DNA of 15,077 bases, taken from positions 1-15,077 of the forward strand of contig CAIODK010000141.1 in the NCBI GenBank assembly GCA_903856995.1, given 5' to 3'. Below are positions 1 to 7,892 of this stretch, in pieces (the stretch's first letter is position 1; each line of letters begins with the position of its first letter). Below the pieces are notes generated by a model, which was given only the letters and a program-made list of their open reading frames with translations, was not told the DNA's origin and ran no database searches. This stretch comes from an uncultured Burkholderiales bacterium. Its GTDB lineage: Bacteria; Pseudomonadota; Gammaproteobacteria; Burkholderiales; Burkholderiaceae_C. The position numbers were made by a program, and so were the translations under genes.

Positions 1-682
1 AGAAATGCCCGCCAGCGAGCAAGGCCCCACCTTGGCCGACCACGGCGCGGGCAAGTCGGATTTGGGTTTCATCATTTACGACTTGTTTTTCAAAGCCTTG
101 GGGCAGGGCTGTATTTACGGCATCGAGACGCGCAGCGAGTTGGTGGCGTCGTCCCAAGCACTGGCGCAGCGCTTGGGGTTCGAGCGCATGAAGTTTCTCA
201 ACCTCAGCGTGGCCGAGTCCGCACAAAGCGATGCCTTGCCCGACCAGATTGATGTGGTCACTGCGCTGCACGCCTGCGACACCGCCACCGACGACGCGAT
301 TGCGTTTGGCCTGCAAAAGAAAGCCAAATACATGGTGCTGGTGCCGTGCTGCCAAGCCGAGCTGGCGCGCGCGCTCAACAAAAACAAAGCGCTCAACTTG
401 CAGCGCACGCCGCTGGCTGAGCTGTGGCGTCACCCGCTGCACACGCGTGAGATGGGCAGCCAGCTCACCAACGTGCTGCGCTGTTTGTACCTAGAGGCGA
501 TGGGCTACCAAGTGACCGTGACCGAGTTGGTGGGCTGGGAGCACAGCATGAAAAACGAACTCATCTTGGCCAAGTACACGGGGCAGAAAAAGCGGAGTGC
601 GGCTGAGAGCTTGACGGCTTTGTTGGAAGAGTTTAGCTTGCAAGAGTTGTCCGAGACGCGATTCAAAATTCAATCAGTTTAA
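1..682 (+). CDS. Class I SAM-dependent methyltransferase, 5' end outside window
   Basis: The reading frame is open from base 2 to the TAA at 680-682, so the N-terminus lies before the window. The ATG at base 5 is probably internal, because it sits only 11 residues before the SAM-binding motif I (DHGAGKSDLGF, about residues 12-22 counted from that Met). Later motifs are HACDTATDDAI (about 89-99) and VPCCQAEL (about 113-120). This combination resembles the Methyltransf_32 group of Rossmann-fold methyltransferases (METTL25/RRNAD1-like), recognised from memory. The substrate cannot be told from the sequence; RNA or protein are both possible. The stop codon overlaps the left inverted repeat of the neighbouring transposase unit, so the native C-terminus may have been altered. 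I am confident of the fold and unsure of the role. Confidence 0.75.
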   Translation, partial: EMPASEQGPTLADHGAGKSDLGFIIYDLFFKALGQGCIYGIETRSELVASSQALAQRLGFERMKFLNLSVAESAQSDALPDQIDVVTALHACDTATDDAIAFGLQKKAKYMVLVPCCQAELARALNKNKALNLQRTPLAELWRHPLHTREMGSQLTNVLRCLYLEAMGYQVTVTELVGWEHSMKNELILAKYTGQKKRSAAESLTALLEEFSLQELSETRFKIQSV

Positions 683-703
683 TCGGGGTCAGATCCCAAT
701 TAA
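681..703 (+). repeat. Left inverted repeat of the RAYT unit
   Basis: The 23-bp repeat pairs with 1488-1510 in inverted orientation with two mismatches. Its core at 685-697 (GGGGTCAGATCCC) is itself an imperfect palindrome that can fold with one G-T pair around a central A. Its first two bases are also the last two bases of the TAA stop codon of the upstream methyltransferase gene. Confidence 0.75.
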
Positions 704-712
704 CATTGGCAG

Positions 713-1426
713 ATGGCCCGCTTACCCCGTCTCACCGTCACCGGCTACCCGCACCACGTCATCCTGCGGGGCAACAACCGGCAAGACATTTTTCGCAGCA
801 CCGCTGATTACCAGCGCATGCTCGATCTGTTGTTCGAGCACAGCCGTTCGCACAAGGTGGACGTTCACGCCTATGTGTTGATGGGCAACCATCTACATTT
901 GCTGCTCACGCCGCAAGAGGATCAGGCCTTGCCCAAGATGATGCAGGCTGTGGGCCGCAGCTATGTTCAGGTGTTCAACAAAATGCATGCGCGCACCGGC
1001 ACGCTGTGGGAAGGGCGCTACCGCTCCACGCTCATTCAAACTGACCGCTACTTGCTGGCGTGCATGGCCTACATCGACCTCAACCCCGTGCGCGCCCACA
1101 TGGTGGCGCAACCTGAGGACTACGCTTGGTCCAGCTTCGGGCATTACACAGGCCGGCGCACCGACCGGCTCATCACGCCGCCGGCCCTGTATTGGGGTTT
1201 GGGCAACACGCCATTCGCGCGTGAGGCGGCCTACGCCGAATTGGTGCACGCTGGCATCAGCGCGGACCAGCAGGGTGCATTGACCGACGCAACGCTCAGT
1301 GGTTGGGCGTTGGGGGATGCGGGGTTTGTGGCTGGGTTGCAGGCGCAAACCCCGCGACGCTTGGTCAAAGCCAAGCCGGGGAGGCCGTTCAGCAAGTCCA
1401 AAGGCGCTGACAAATCGGCGCTATAA
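713..1426 (+). CDS. REP-associated tyrosine transposase (Y1_Tnp / TnpA_REP family)
   Basis: A 237-residue single-strand DNA transposase of the HUH superfamily. The start MARLPRLTVTGYPHHVILRG is typical of the family. The metal-binding HUH pair is His60-Leu-His62 in MGNHLHLLLTP. A later conserved stretch, GTLWEGRYRS (about 96-105), precedes YLLACMAYIDLNPVRA (about 113-128), where Tyr120 is the probable catalytic tyrosine. The C-terminal part, about 100 residues past this motif, is longer than in E. coli TnpA_REP and ends in a basic GRPFSKSK tail, likely DNA-binding. All motifs are intact, so the enzyme may be active. RAYTs are thought to mobilise their own structured ends or REP-like repeats. 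There is no strong Shine-Dalgarno before the ATG, and a small hairpin (696-709) sits 3 bases upstream, suggesting low translation. Confidence 0.9.
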   Translation: MARLPRLTVTGYPHHVILRGNNRQDIFRSTADYQRMLDLLFEHSRSHKVDVHAYVLMGNHLHLLLTPQEDQALPKMMQAVGRSYVQVFNKMHARTGTLWEGRYRSTLIQTDRYLLACMAYIDLNPVRAHMVAQPEDYAWSSFGHYTGRRTDRLITPPALYWGLGNTPFAREAAYAELVHAGISADQQGALTDATLSGWALGDAGFVAGLQAQTPRRLVKAKPGRPFSKSKGADKSAL

Positions 1427-1448
1427 GCACTGTTTCCTGGTTAAAGTA

Positions 1449-1464
1449 ATCCGTCCCCAATTAA
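1449..1464 (-). repeat. Partial third copy of the RAYT end motif
   Basis: Read on the - strand, this stretch gives TTAATTGGGGACGGAT, against TAATTGGGGTCAGATC at the element's outer right end. The shared ATTGGGG(AC/TC)(G/A)GAT block matches at 11 of 13 positions. It lies 23 bp inside the right inverted repeat and in the same orientation, so the right end carries a tandem pair of the motif while the left carries one. CCAATTAA at 1457-1464 can also pair with TTAATTAGG at 1488-1496. Confidence 0.5.
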
Positions 1465-1487
1465 TTTTTAAAAAATGTGAGTGCGGT

Positions 1488-1510
1488 TTAATTAGGATCT
1501 GACCCCAATT
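1488..1510 (-). repeat. Right inverted repeat of the RAYT unit
   Basis: This is the inverted partner of 681-703, with 21 of 23 positions matching. The core GGATCTGACCCC is at 1495-1506. It ends 7 bp before the candidate -35 box of gltB. The stretch just inside it, 1461-1476, is AT-rich (a run of T then A). Confidence 0.75.
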
Positions 1511-1517
1511 ATTTTGC

Positions 1518-1546
1518 TTGGCATGGTTGCTGCAGTGCAGTATCCT
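1518..1546 (+). promoter_or_regulatory. Candidate sigma-70 promoter of gltB
   Basis: TTGGCA at 1518-1523 matches the -35 consensus at 5 of 6 positions. TATCCT at 1541-1546 matches the -10 at 4 of 6, and the spacer is 17 bp. Transcription would start near 1553, leaving a 5' leader of about 25 bases that contains the Shine-Dalgarno GAGGA at 1567-1571, 7 bases before the ATG. The only other non-coding DNA upstream belongs to the transposase unit, so any regulator site further upstream has been displaced. This is a prediction from the consensus only. Confidence 0.45.
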
Positions 1547-1578
1547 CCTAGTCCCGCTGAATTTTTGAGGAACGCGCC

Positions 1579-4500
1579 ATGACCACGGCTGCCCATAAAG
1601 CACAACTGCAATCTCAGGGTTTGTACGACCCATCTAACGAACATGACGCCTGTGGCGTGGGCTTTGTCGCTCACATCAAGGGACACAAGAGCCACGCCAT
1701 CGTGGGTCAAGCGCTCAAGATTTTGGAAAACCTCGACCACCGGGGTGCTGTGGGTGCAGATGCGCTCATGGGCGACGGCGCAGGTATCTTGATTCAACTG
1801 CCCGATGCGTTGTACCGCGAAGAGATGGCCAAGCAGGGTGTTAATTTGCCACCGCTCGGCGAGTACGGCGTGGGTATGGTGTTCTTGCCAAAAGAAAGCG
1901 CGTCACGCCTAGCTTGTGAGCAAGAGCTGGACCGTGCAGTCAAAGCCGAAGGCCAAGTGTTGTTGGGCTGGCGCGATGTGCCTGTCAACCTTGACATGCC
2001 GATGTCGCCCACCGTGCGCGCCAAAGAGCCGGTCATGCGTCAGATCTTCATCGGTCGCGGCAATGACGTGATCGTGCAAGACGCGTTGGAACGCAAGCTG
2101 TACGTGATTCGTAAAACAGCCAGCGCTGCGATTCAGCACCTGAACCTCAAGCACAGCAAAGAATATTACGTACCGAGCATGTCTAGCCGCACGGTCATCT
2201 ACAAAGGCTTGTTGCTGGCCGATCAAGTGGGCACGTATTTCACCGACTTGAAGGACGAGCGCTGCGTCTCGGCCCTCGGCTTGGTGCACCAACGTTTCTC
2301 AACCAACACGTTCCCCGAGTGGCCATTGGCTCACCCGTACCGCTATGTGGCACACAACGGTGAGATCAACACGGTCAAAGGCAACTACAACTGGATGAAG
2401 GCCCGCGAAGGCGTGATGTCTTCACCCGTGTTGGGCGACGACCTCAAAAAGCTCTACCCCATCAGCTTTGCTGACCAGTCAGACACGGCCACTTTCGACA
2501 ACTGCTTGGAATTGATGACGATGGCGGGTTACCCCATCAGCCAAGCTGTGATGATGATGATCCCAGAGCCTTGGGAAAACCACACCACCATGGACGAACG
2601 CCGCAAGGCTTTCTACGAATACCACGCAGCGATGTTGGAGCCATGGGATGGCCCCGCGTCTATCGTGTTCACTGACGGCCGCCAAATCGGCGCGACGCTG
2701 GACCGCAACGGTTTGCGTCCCTCACGCTACTGCATCACCGACGACGACATGGTCATCATGGGCTCTGAGTCAGGCGTGTTGCCCGTTCCAGAAAGCAAGA
2801 TCGTTCGCAAGTGGCGCCTGCAGCCCGGCAAGATGTTCTTGATCGACCTCGAACAAGGTCGCATGATCGACGACGAAGAGCTCAAAGCTGGCCTGACCAA
2901 CACCAAGCCCTACAAGCAGTGGATTGAAAACGTCCGCATCAAGCTCGACGACGTCAAAGGCCACGAAGGCGAAACCGCCCAAACCAGCGACGTGCCCTTG
3001 CTCGATCGCCAACAAGCGTTTGGCTATAGCCAAGAAGACATCAAGTTCTTGATGGCCCCGATGGCGATCAACGGCGAAGAAGGCATTGGCTCGATGGGCA
3101 ACGACAGCCCCTTGGCTGTGTTGTCCAGCAAGAACAAGCCGTTGTACAACTACTTCAAGCAGTTGTTCGCGCAAGTGACCAACCCACCGATCGACCCGAT
3201 CCGTGAAGCCATTGTGATGTCGCTGGTGTCGTTCGTGGGCCCCAAGCCCAACTTGCTCGACATCAACCAAGTCAACCCGCCCATGCGCTTAGAAGTCAGC
3301 CAGCCCGTGCTGAACTTCTCCGACATGGCCAAGTTGCGTGACATCGAAAAGCACACCCACGGCAAGTTCAAGAGCGCCACGCTCGACATGACCTACCCCT
3401 TGGCGTGGGGCCACGACGGCGTAGAAGCCAAGTTGGCCTCCTGGTGCGCAGAAGCAGTGGACGCCATCAAGGGCGGCCACAACATTCTGATCATCAGTGA
3501 CCGCGCCGTGAGTGCCACTCAGGTGGCTATCCCCGCCGCGCTGGCCTTGTCTGCGATCCATCAGCACCTGGTGCGCGAAGGCTTGCGCACCATCGCTGGT
3601 TTGGTGGTGGAGACGGGCAGCGCACGCGAAGTGCACCACTTTGCGGTGTTGGCGGGCTACGGCGCAGAAGCCGTTCACCCCTACCTCGCGCTCGAAACAC
3701 TGGCCAACTTGAGCAAAGATTTGCCCGCTGATTTGTCGACCGAAAAAGCCATCTACAACTACATCAAAGCCATCGGCAAAGGTCTGTCCAAGATCATGTC
3801 CAAGATGGGTGTGTCGACCTACATGTCTTATTGCGGCGCACAGTTGTTCGAAGCCATCGGCGTCAACACCGAAACCGTGCAAAAGTACTTCACGGGAACA
3901 CCGACCCGAGTGGAAGGCATTGGCATTTTCGAAATGGCAGAAGAAGCCATCCGCATGCACAAGGCGGCCTTCAGCGAAGACCCGGTGTTGGCCAATAGGC
4001 TCGATGCTGGCGGCGAATACGCTTGGCGCGCACGTGGCGAAGAACACATGTGGACGCCAGATGCGATTGCCAAGTTGCAACACAGCACGCGCTCCAACAA
4101 CTTCAACACGTACAAAGAGTACGCACAAATTGTCAACGACCAAAACAAGCGTCACCTGACCTTGCGCGGTTTGTTTGAGTTCAAGATCGATCCTGCCAAA
4201 GCCATCTCGGTGGATGAGGTAGAGCCAGCCACCGAAATCGTCAAACGTTTCGCCACCGGCGCGATGTCACTCGGTTCTATTTCGACGGAAGCACACGCGA
4301 CTCTGGCCGTGGCGATGAACCGCATTGGCGGCAAGTCCAACACGGGTGAGGGTGGTGAAGACCCAGCGCGTTACCGCAACGAGCTCAAAGGCATCCCGAT
4401 CAAGAAGGGTGAAACCCTCAAGTCCATCATCGGCGACGATGTGGTCGAAGTAGACATGGCTTTGGAAGCCGGCGACAGCCTGCGTTCACGCATCAAGCAA

Positions 4501-6294
4501 GTGGCTTCTGGCCGCTTTGGTGTGACGGCAGAATACCTGTCTTCGTCTGACCAAATTCAGATCAAGATGGCCCAAGGCGCTAAGCCTGGTGAAGGCGGCC
4601 AGTTGCCAGGCGCGAAAGTGTCTGAGTACATCGGCAAGCTGCGTTACAGCGTGCCGGGCGTGGGCTTGATTTCACCGCCTCCACACCACGACATCTACTC
4701 CATCGAAGACTTGGCTCAGCTGATTCACGACTTGAAGAACGTTGCCCCTCACGCTGACATCAGCGTGAAGTTGGTGGCCGAAATTGGTGTCGGCACGATT
4801 GCCGCAGGCGTTGCCAAGTGCAAGGCCGATCACGTGGTGATCGCCGGTCACGACGGCGGCACAGGCGCTTCGCCTTGGTCGTCCATCAAACATTGCGGAT
4901 CCCCTTGGGAAATCGGTTTGGCTGAAACCCAACAAACCTTGGTGTTGAACGGTTTGCGTGGTCGCATCCGCGTGCAAGCGGACGGTCAAATGAAGACCGG
5001 TCGCGACGTGGCTGTGGGTGCCTTGTTGGGTGCTGATGAGTTCGGCTTCGCCACCGCGCCGTTGGTGGTGGAAGGCTGCATCATGATGCGCAAGTGTCAC
5101 CTCAACACCTGCCCCGTGGGCGTTGCCACACAAGATCCCGAATTGCGTAAGAAGTTCACAGGCAAGCCTGAACACGTCGTCAACTACTTCTTCTTCATCG
5201 CCGAAGAAGTGCGTCAAATCATGGCGCAGTTGGGCATTCGCAAGTTTGATGACTTGATCGGCCGTGCAGATTTGCTCGACATGCGTCAAGGCATTGAACA
5301 CTGGAAAGCCAGTGGTCTTGATTTCGGTCGTTTGTTGGCCGTGCCCCAAGTGGCCGCAGACGTGCCCCGTTTCCACGTGGCCAAGCAAGACCACGGTTTG
5401 GACAAAGCGCTGGACCAAAAACTCATCGAAAAATCCAAGCCTGCCATCGAGCGCGGCGAGAAGGTGCAGTTCATGGAAGTGGCCCGCAACGTCAACCGCT
5501 CGGTCGGTGCGATGTTGTCTGGCGCTGTGACCAAGGTGCACCCAGAAGGTTTGCCAGATGACAGCATTCGCATCCAACTCGAGGGCACGGGCGGTCAATC
5601 GTTCGGTGCGTTCTTGTGCAACGGCATCACGCTGTACCTCATTGGTGACGCCAACGACTACACCGGCAAAGGCCTCTCAGGCGGCCGCGTGGTGGTGCGC
5701 CCTAGCATCGACTTCCGTGGCGATGCTGTGAACAACATCATCGTGGGTAACACCGTGATGATTGGTGCGACACGCGGTGAAGCTTTCTTCTCCGGCGTGG
5801 CTGGTGAGCGTTTCGCTGTGCGTTTGTCTGGCGCGACCGCTGTGGTCGAAGGCACAGGCGACCACGGTTGCGAATACATGACCGGCGGTACGGTGGCTGT
5901 GTTGGGTAAAACCGGCCGCAACTTTGCCGCTGGCATGAGCGGCGGTGTGGCGTATGTGTACGACGAAGACGGCCAGTTTGACAAGAAGTGCAACACCGCC
6001 ATGGTTTCCATGGAAAAAGTATTGACTGCTGCTGAACAAGAAGCCTCGTTGCCACGCGCCATTTGGCACCGTGACCAAACCGACGAAGCGCAACTCAAAA
6101 AGTTGCTCGAGGACCACCACCGTTGGACGGGCTCCAAGCGCGCCCGCGACTTGCTGGACAACTGGGCCACCACACGTGCCAAGTTCGTCAAAGTGTTCCC
6201 CAACGAATACAAGCGTGCATTGGGCGAGATGAGCGCAGCCAAGGCTGCGAAGGTCCTCGCCGCATCGGCTCCAAAAGCCGTCGCCGCTAAGTAA
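1579..6294 (+). CDS. gltB: Glutamate synthase [NADPH] large (alpha) subunit
   Basis: GltB takes ammonia from glutamine and passes it to 2-oxoglutarate, making glutamate; GltD supplies the electrons. The product has 1571 residues, near the family's upper size. A 24-residue propeptide precedes the expected N-terminal nucleophile Cys25 (HDACGVGF), which starts the class II glutaminase domain (about 25-430). The central domain follows (NPPIDPIREAIVMSLVSFVG, about 530-550). The FMN/synthase domain contains GAMSLGSISTEAH (about 893), GAKPGEGGQLPG (about 1000) and AGHDGGTGASPW (about 1090). The 3Fe-4S cysteines are Cys1167, Cys1173 and Cys1178 (CIMMRKCHLNTC), with the family's spacing. A GXGXG beta-helix domain (about 1336-1470) closes the protein. 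A good Shine-Dalgarno (GAGGA) fixes the start. All key residues are present, and gltD follows after 41 bases. Confidence 0.98.
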   Translation: MTTAAHKAQLQSQGLYDPSNEHDACGVGFVAHIKGHKSHAIVGQALKILENLDHRGAVGADALMGDGAGILIQLPDALYREEMAKQGVNLPPLGEYGVGMVFLPKESASRLACEQELDRAVKAEGQVLLGWRDVPVNLDMPMSPTVRAKEPVMRQIFIGRGNDVIVQDALERKLYVIRKTASAAIQHLNLKHSKEYYVPSMSSRTVIYKGLLLADQVGTYFTDLKDERCVSALGLVHQRFSTNTFPEWPLAHPYRYVAHNGEINTVKGNYNWMKAREGVMSSPVLGDDLKKLYPISFADQSDTATFDNCLELMTMAGYPISQAVMMMIPEPWENHTTMDERRKAFYEYHAAMLEPWDGPASIVFTDGRQIGATLDRNGLRPSRYCITDDDMVIMGSESGVLPVPESKIVRKWRLQPGKMFLIDLEQGRMIDDEELKAGLTNTKPYKQWIENVRIKLDDVKGHEGETAQTSDVPLLDRQQAFGYSQEDIKFLMAPMAINGEEGIGSMGNDSPLAVLSSKNKPLYNYFKQLFAQVTNPPIDPIREAIVMSLVSFVGPKPNLLDINQVNPPMRLEVSQPVLNFSDMAKLRDIEKHTHGKFKSATLDMTYPLAWGHDGVEAKLASWCAEAVDAIKGGHNILIISDRAVSATQVAIPAALALSAIHQHLVREGLRTIAGLVVETGSAREVHHFAVLAGYGAEAVHPYLALETLANLSKDLPADLSTEKAIYNYIKAIGKGLSKIMSKMGVSTYMSYCGAQLFEAIGVNTETVQKYFTGTPTRVEGIGIFEMAEEAIRMHKAAFSEDPVLANRLDAGGEYAWRARGEEHMWTPDAIAKLQHSTRSNNFNTYKEYAQIVNDQNKRHLTLRGLFEFKIDPAKAISVDEVEPATEIVKRFATGAMSLGSISTEAHATLAVAMNRIGGKSNTGEGGEDPARYRNELKGIPIKKGETLKSIIGDDVVEVDMALEAGDSLRSRIKQVASGRFGVTAEYLSSSDQIQIKMAQGAKPGEGGQLPGAKVSEYIGKLRYSVPGVGLISPPPHHDIYSIEDLAQLIHDLKNVAPHADISVKLVAEIGVGTIAAGVAKCKADHVVIAGHDGGTGASPWSSIKHCGSPWEIGLAETQQTLVLNGLRGRIRVQADGQMKTGRDVAVGALLGADEFGFATAPLVVEGCIMMRKCHLNTCPVGVATQDPELRKKFTGKPEHVVNYFFFIAEEVRQIMAQLGIRKFDDLIGRADLLDMRQGIEHWKASGLDFGRLLAVPQVAADVPRFHVAKQDHGLDKALDQKLIEKSKPAIERGEKVQFMEVARNVNRSVGAMLSGAVTKVHPEGLPDDSIRIQLEGTGGQSFGAFLCNGITLYLIGDANDYTGKGLSGGRVVVRPSIDFRGDAVNNIIVGNTVMIGATRGEAFFSGVAGERFAVRLSGATAVVEGTGDHGCEYMTGGTVAVLGKTGRNFAAGMSGGVAYVYDEDGQFDKKCNTAMVSMEKVLTAAEQEASLPRAIWHRDQTDEAQLKKLLEDHHRWTGSKRARDLLDNWATTRAKFVKVFPNEYKRALGEMSAAKAAKVLAASAPKAVAAK

Positions 6295-6335
6295 CGCAAG
6301 AAGTAGTGCAACGCACCAGCAAAAGGATTTGAATC

Positions 6336-7817
6336 ATGGGAAAAGTCACTGGCTTTATGGAAATTGAGCGCATTGAAGAGGGTTACAAGCCCGTCAAAGA
6401 GCGTTTGAAAAACTACGACGAGTTCGTCATTGCTTTGGATGACAAGCAAGCCGGCGCGCAAGCTGCGCGTTGCATGGACTGCGGCACACCGTTTTGTAAC
6501 AACGGCTGTCCTGTCAACAACATCATTCCGGACTTCAACGAATTGGTGTACCAAGGCGATTGGAAGAACGCGATCGATGTGCTGCACAGTACCAACAATT
6601 TTCCTGAGTTCACCGGCCGCATCTGTCCCGCACCTTGCGAAGCAGCCTGCGTTGTGAACGTCAATGGCGATGCAGTGGGTATCAAATCCATCGAGCACGC
6701 CATCATTGACAAAGCTTGGTCTGAAGGCTGGGTGGTGGCTAAACCCGCCAAGCACAAGACAGGCAAAAAAGTCGCTGTCGTGGGCTCAGGCCCTGCCGGT
6801 ATGGCGGCGGCACAGCAGTTGGCGCGCGTCGGCCATGACGTGACCTTGTTCGAAAAGAACGACCGCATTGGCGGCCTGCTGCGCTACGGCATCCCTGACT
6901 TCAAGATGGAAAAGTCTCACATCGACCGCCGCGCCAAACAGCTCGAAGCTGAAGGCGTGACCATTCGCACCAGCGTCATGGTGGGTGAATTGCCAAAAGA
7001 TTCGAAGGTCACCAACTGGGCCAAAGACACCATCACCCCTGCGCAATTGCAAAAAGACTTTGACGCCGTGTTGTTGACCGGCGGCTCTGAGCAGTCACGC
7101 GACTTGCCCGCCCCTGGCCGTGACTTGGCTGGTATTCACTTCGCGATGGAGTTCTTGCCACAGCAAAACAAGGTCAACGCAGGCGACAAGCTCAAAGAGC
7201 AGTTGCGCGCCGACGGCAAGCATGTGGTGGTCATCGGCGGTGGCGACACTGGCTCTGACTGCGTGGGCACCAGCACACGCCACGGGGCTTTGGGTGTGGT
7301 TCAGTTCGAGGTGATGCCGATGCCGCCCGAGCAAGAGAACAAGCCTTTGGTGTGGCCTTACTGGCCGCTGAAAATGCGCACCAGCTCTAGCCACGACGAA
7401 AGCACCGAAAAAGGTTTGCTCAAGCGTGAGTTCGCCATCTCTACCAAAGAGTATGTCGGCGAAAACGGTAAGGTCACAGGCGTCAAAACTGTTCGCGTTG
7501 AATGGAAAGACGGCAAGATGGTCGAAGTCGCTGGCACAGAAGAAATCATCAAAGCAGACCTCGTGTTGTTGGCGATGGGATTTGTGAACCCCGTGGCCAC
7601 CATCTTGGAAGGCTTTGGCGTTGAAAAAGACGCCCGCGGCAATGCCAAGGCGACGACGGAATTCACAGGTGGCTATGCCACCAACGTGCCCAAAGTGTTT
7701 GCCGCAGGCGACATTCGCCGCGGCCAATCTTTGGTTGTATGGGCTATCCGTGAAGGTCGTCAGGCCGCACGCTCGGTCGACGAGTTCTTGATGGGCGCAA
7801 GCGATTTACCCCGCTAA
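6336..7817 (+). CDS. gltD: Glutamate synthase [NADPH] small (beta) subunit
   Basis: The 493-residue flavoprotein oxidises NADPH and sends electrons through iron-sulfur clusters to the FMN of GltB. Two cysteine groups near the N-terminus, CMDCGTPFCNNGC (Cys46, 49, 54, 58) and CPAPCEAAC (Cys97, 101, 105), bind the two 4Fe-4S clusters. The FAD-binding motif is VVGSGPAG (GSGPAG at 150-155) and the NADPH-binding motif is VVVIGGGDTGSD (about 297-308). The C-terminal VFAAGDIRRGQSLVVWAIREGRQAA is the typical FAD-contacting end. AAAAGGA at 6321-6327 is a strong Shine-Dalgarno, 8 bases before the ATG. It is almost certainly co-transcribed with gltB, and a candidate terminator follows at 7861-7890. Confidence 0.98.
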   Translation: MGKVTGFMEIERIEEGYKPVKERLKNYDEFVIALDDKQAGAQAARCMDCGTPFCNNGCPVNNIIPDFNELVYQGDWKNAIDVLHSTNNFPEFTGRICPAPCEAACVVNVNGDAVGIKSIEHAIIDKAWSEGWVVAKPAKHKTGKKVAVVGSGPAGMAAAQQLARVGHDVTLFEKNDRIGGLLRYGIPDFKMEKSHIDRRAKQLEAEGVTIRTSVMVGELPKDSKVTNWAKDTITPAQLQKDFDAVLLTGGSEQSRDLPAPGRDLAGIHFAMEFLPQQNKVNAGDKLKEQLRADGKHVVVIGGGDTGSDCVGTSTRHGALGVVQFEVMPMPPEQENKPLVWPYWPLKMRTSSSHDESTEKGLLKREFAISTKEYVGENGKVTGVKTVRVEWKDGKMVEVAGTEEIIKADLVLLAMGFVNPVATILEGFGVEKDARGNAKATTEFTGGYATNVPKVFAAGDIRRGQSLVVWAIREGRQAARSVDEFLMGASDLPR

Positions 7818-7852
7818 TTCCTTCTCTTTACAAGCCCGTGACGGCTTGGTTC

Positions 7853-7858
7853 TAAAAT
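7853..7858 (+). promoter_or_regulatory. Possible -10 element of the mla operon
   Basis: TAAAAT matches the -10 consensus at 5 of 6 positions and resembles the TAAAAT box before yadG (11786-11791). No good -35 is present at the right distance; TTTACA at 7827-7832 is 20 bp away, which is too far for a standard spacer. If used, transcription would start near 7865, inside the left arm of the gltD terminator, so the mlaF transcript would not fold that hairpin completely. Confidence 0.35.
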
Positions 7859-7860
7859 AG

Positions 7861-7890
7861 CAAAAACTGGCCTTGTGCTAGTTTTTGTTT
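7861..7890 (+). terminator. Candidate intrinsic terminator after gltBD
   Basis: An A-run (7862-7866) is followed by a hairpin with core ACTGGC (7866-7871) and GCTAGT (7877-7882), containing one G-U pair, around the loop CTTGT. A T-rich tail, TTTTGTTT, follows. The A- and T-runs extend the stem to 11 pairs (7861-7871 with 7877-7887). Stem, loop and U-tract all fit a rho-independent terminator for gltBD. The tail ends two bases before the mlaF ATG. Because the A-run is upstream, it could work in both directions. Confidence 0.6.
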
Positions 7891-7892
7891 CT

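Larger units (their letters stand above)
681..1510 (+). mobile_element. RAYT (REP-associated tyrosine transposase) unit with inverted ends
   Basis: An 830-bp unit holds one transposase gene between 23-bp inverted repeats at 681-703 and 1488-1510. The repeats match at 21 of 23 positions, with core GGGGTCAGATCC on the left and GGATCTGACCCC on the right. A further partial copy lies inside the right end. This is the layout of a single-domain HUH/Y1 transposase with its own structured ends, as known for RAYT/REP systems. I see no target-site duplication, which fits the single-strand transposition mechanism of Y1 enzymes. The ends are placed from the repeats only, so the true cleavage sites may differ by several bases. 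Confidence 0.7.

Noticed and set aside
671..1520. Target-site duplication flanking the RAYT unit
   Set aside because: The bases outside the repeats (CAATCAGTTT on the left, ATTTTGCTTG on the right) show no convincing direct repeat, and Y1 transposases are not expected to make one.
3289..6755. Long antisense open frames inside gltB and gltD (for example 3289-4155, 4672-5598 and 5658-6755 on the - strand)
   Set aside because: They lie wholly opposite well-recognised genes, are rich in His, Val and Gln as expected from the complement of GC-biased codons, and show no protein family motifs.
7831..7848. Hairpin CAAGCC/GGCTTG after gltD as the terminator
   Set aside because: The 6-bp stem is sound but only TTCTAAAATA follows, with no T-run. 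The hairpin at 7861-7890 has a proper T-rich tail and is the better terminator, though the first may assist.
7875..7892. GTG start giving mlaF six extra residues
   Set aside because: The GTG lies at the loop and right arm of the terminator hairpin, has no Shine-Dalgarno, and adds MLVFVS, which is not part of MlaF. The ATG at 7893 is preferred.
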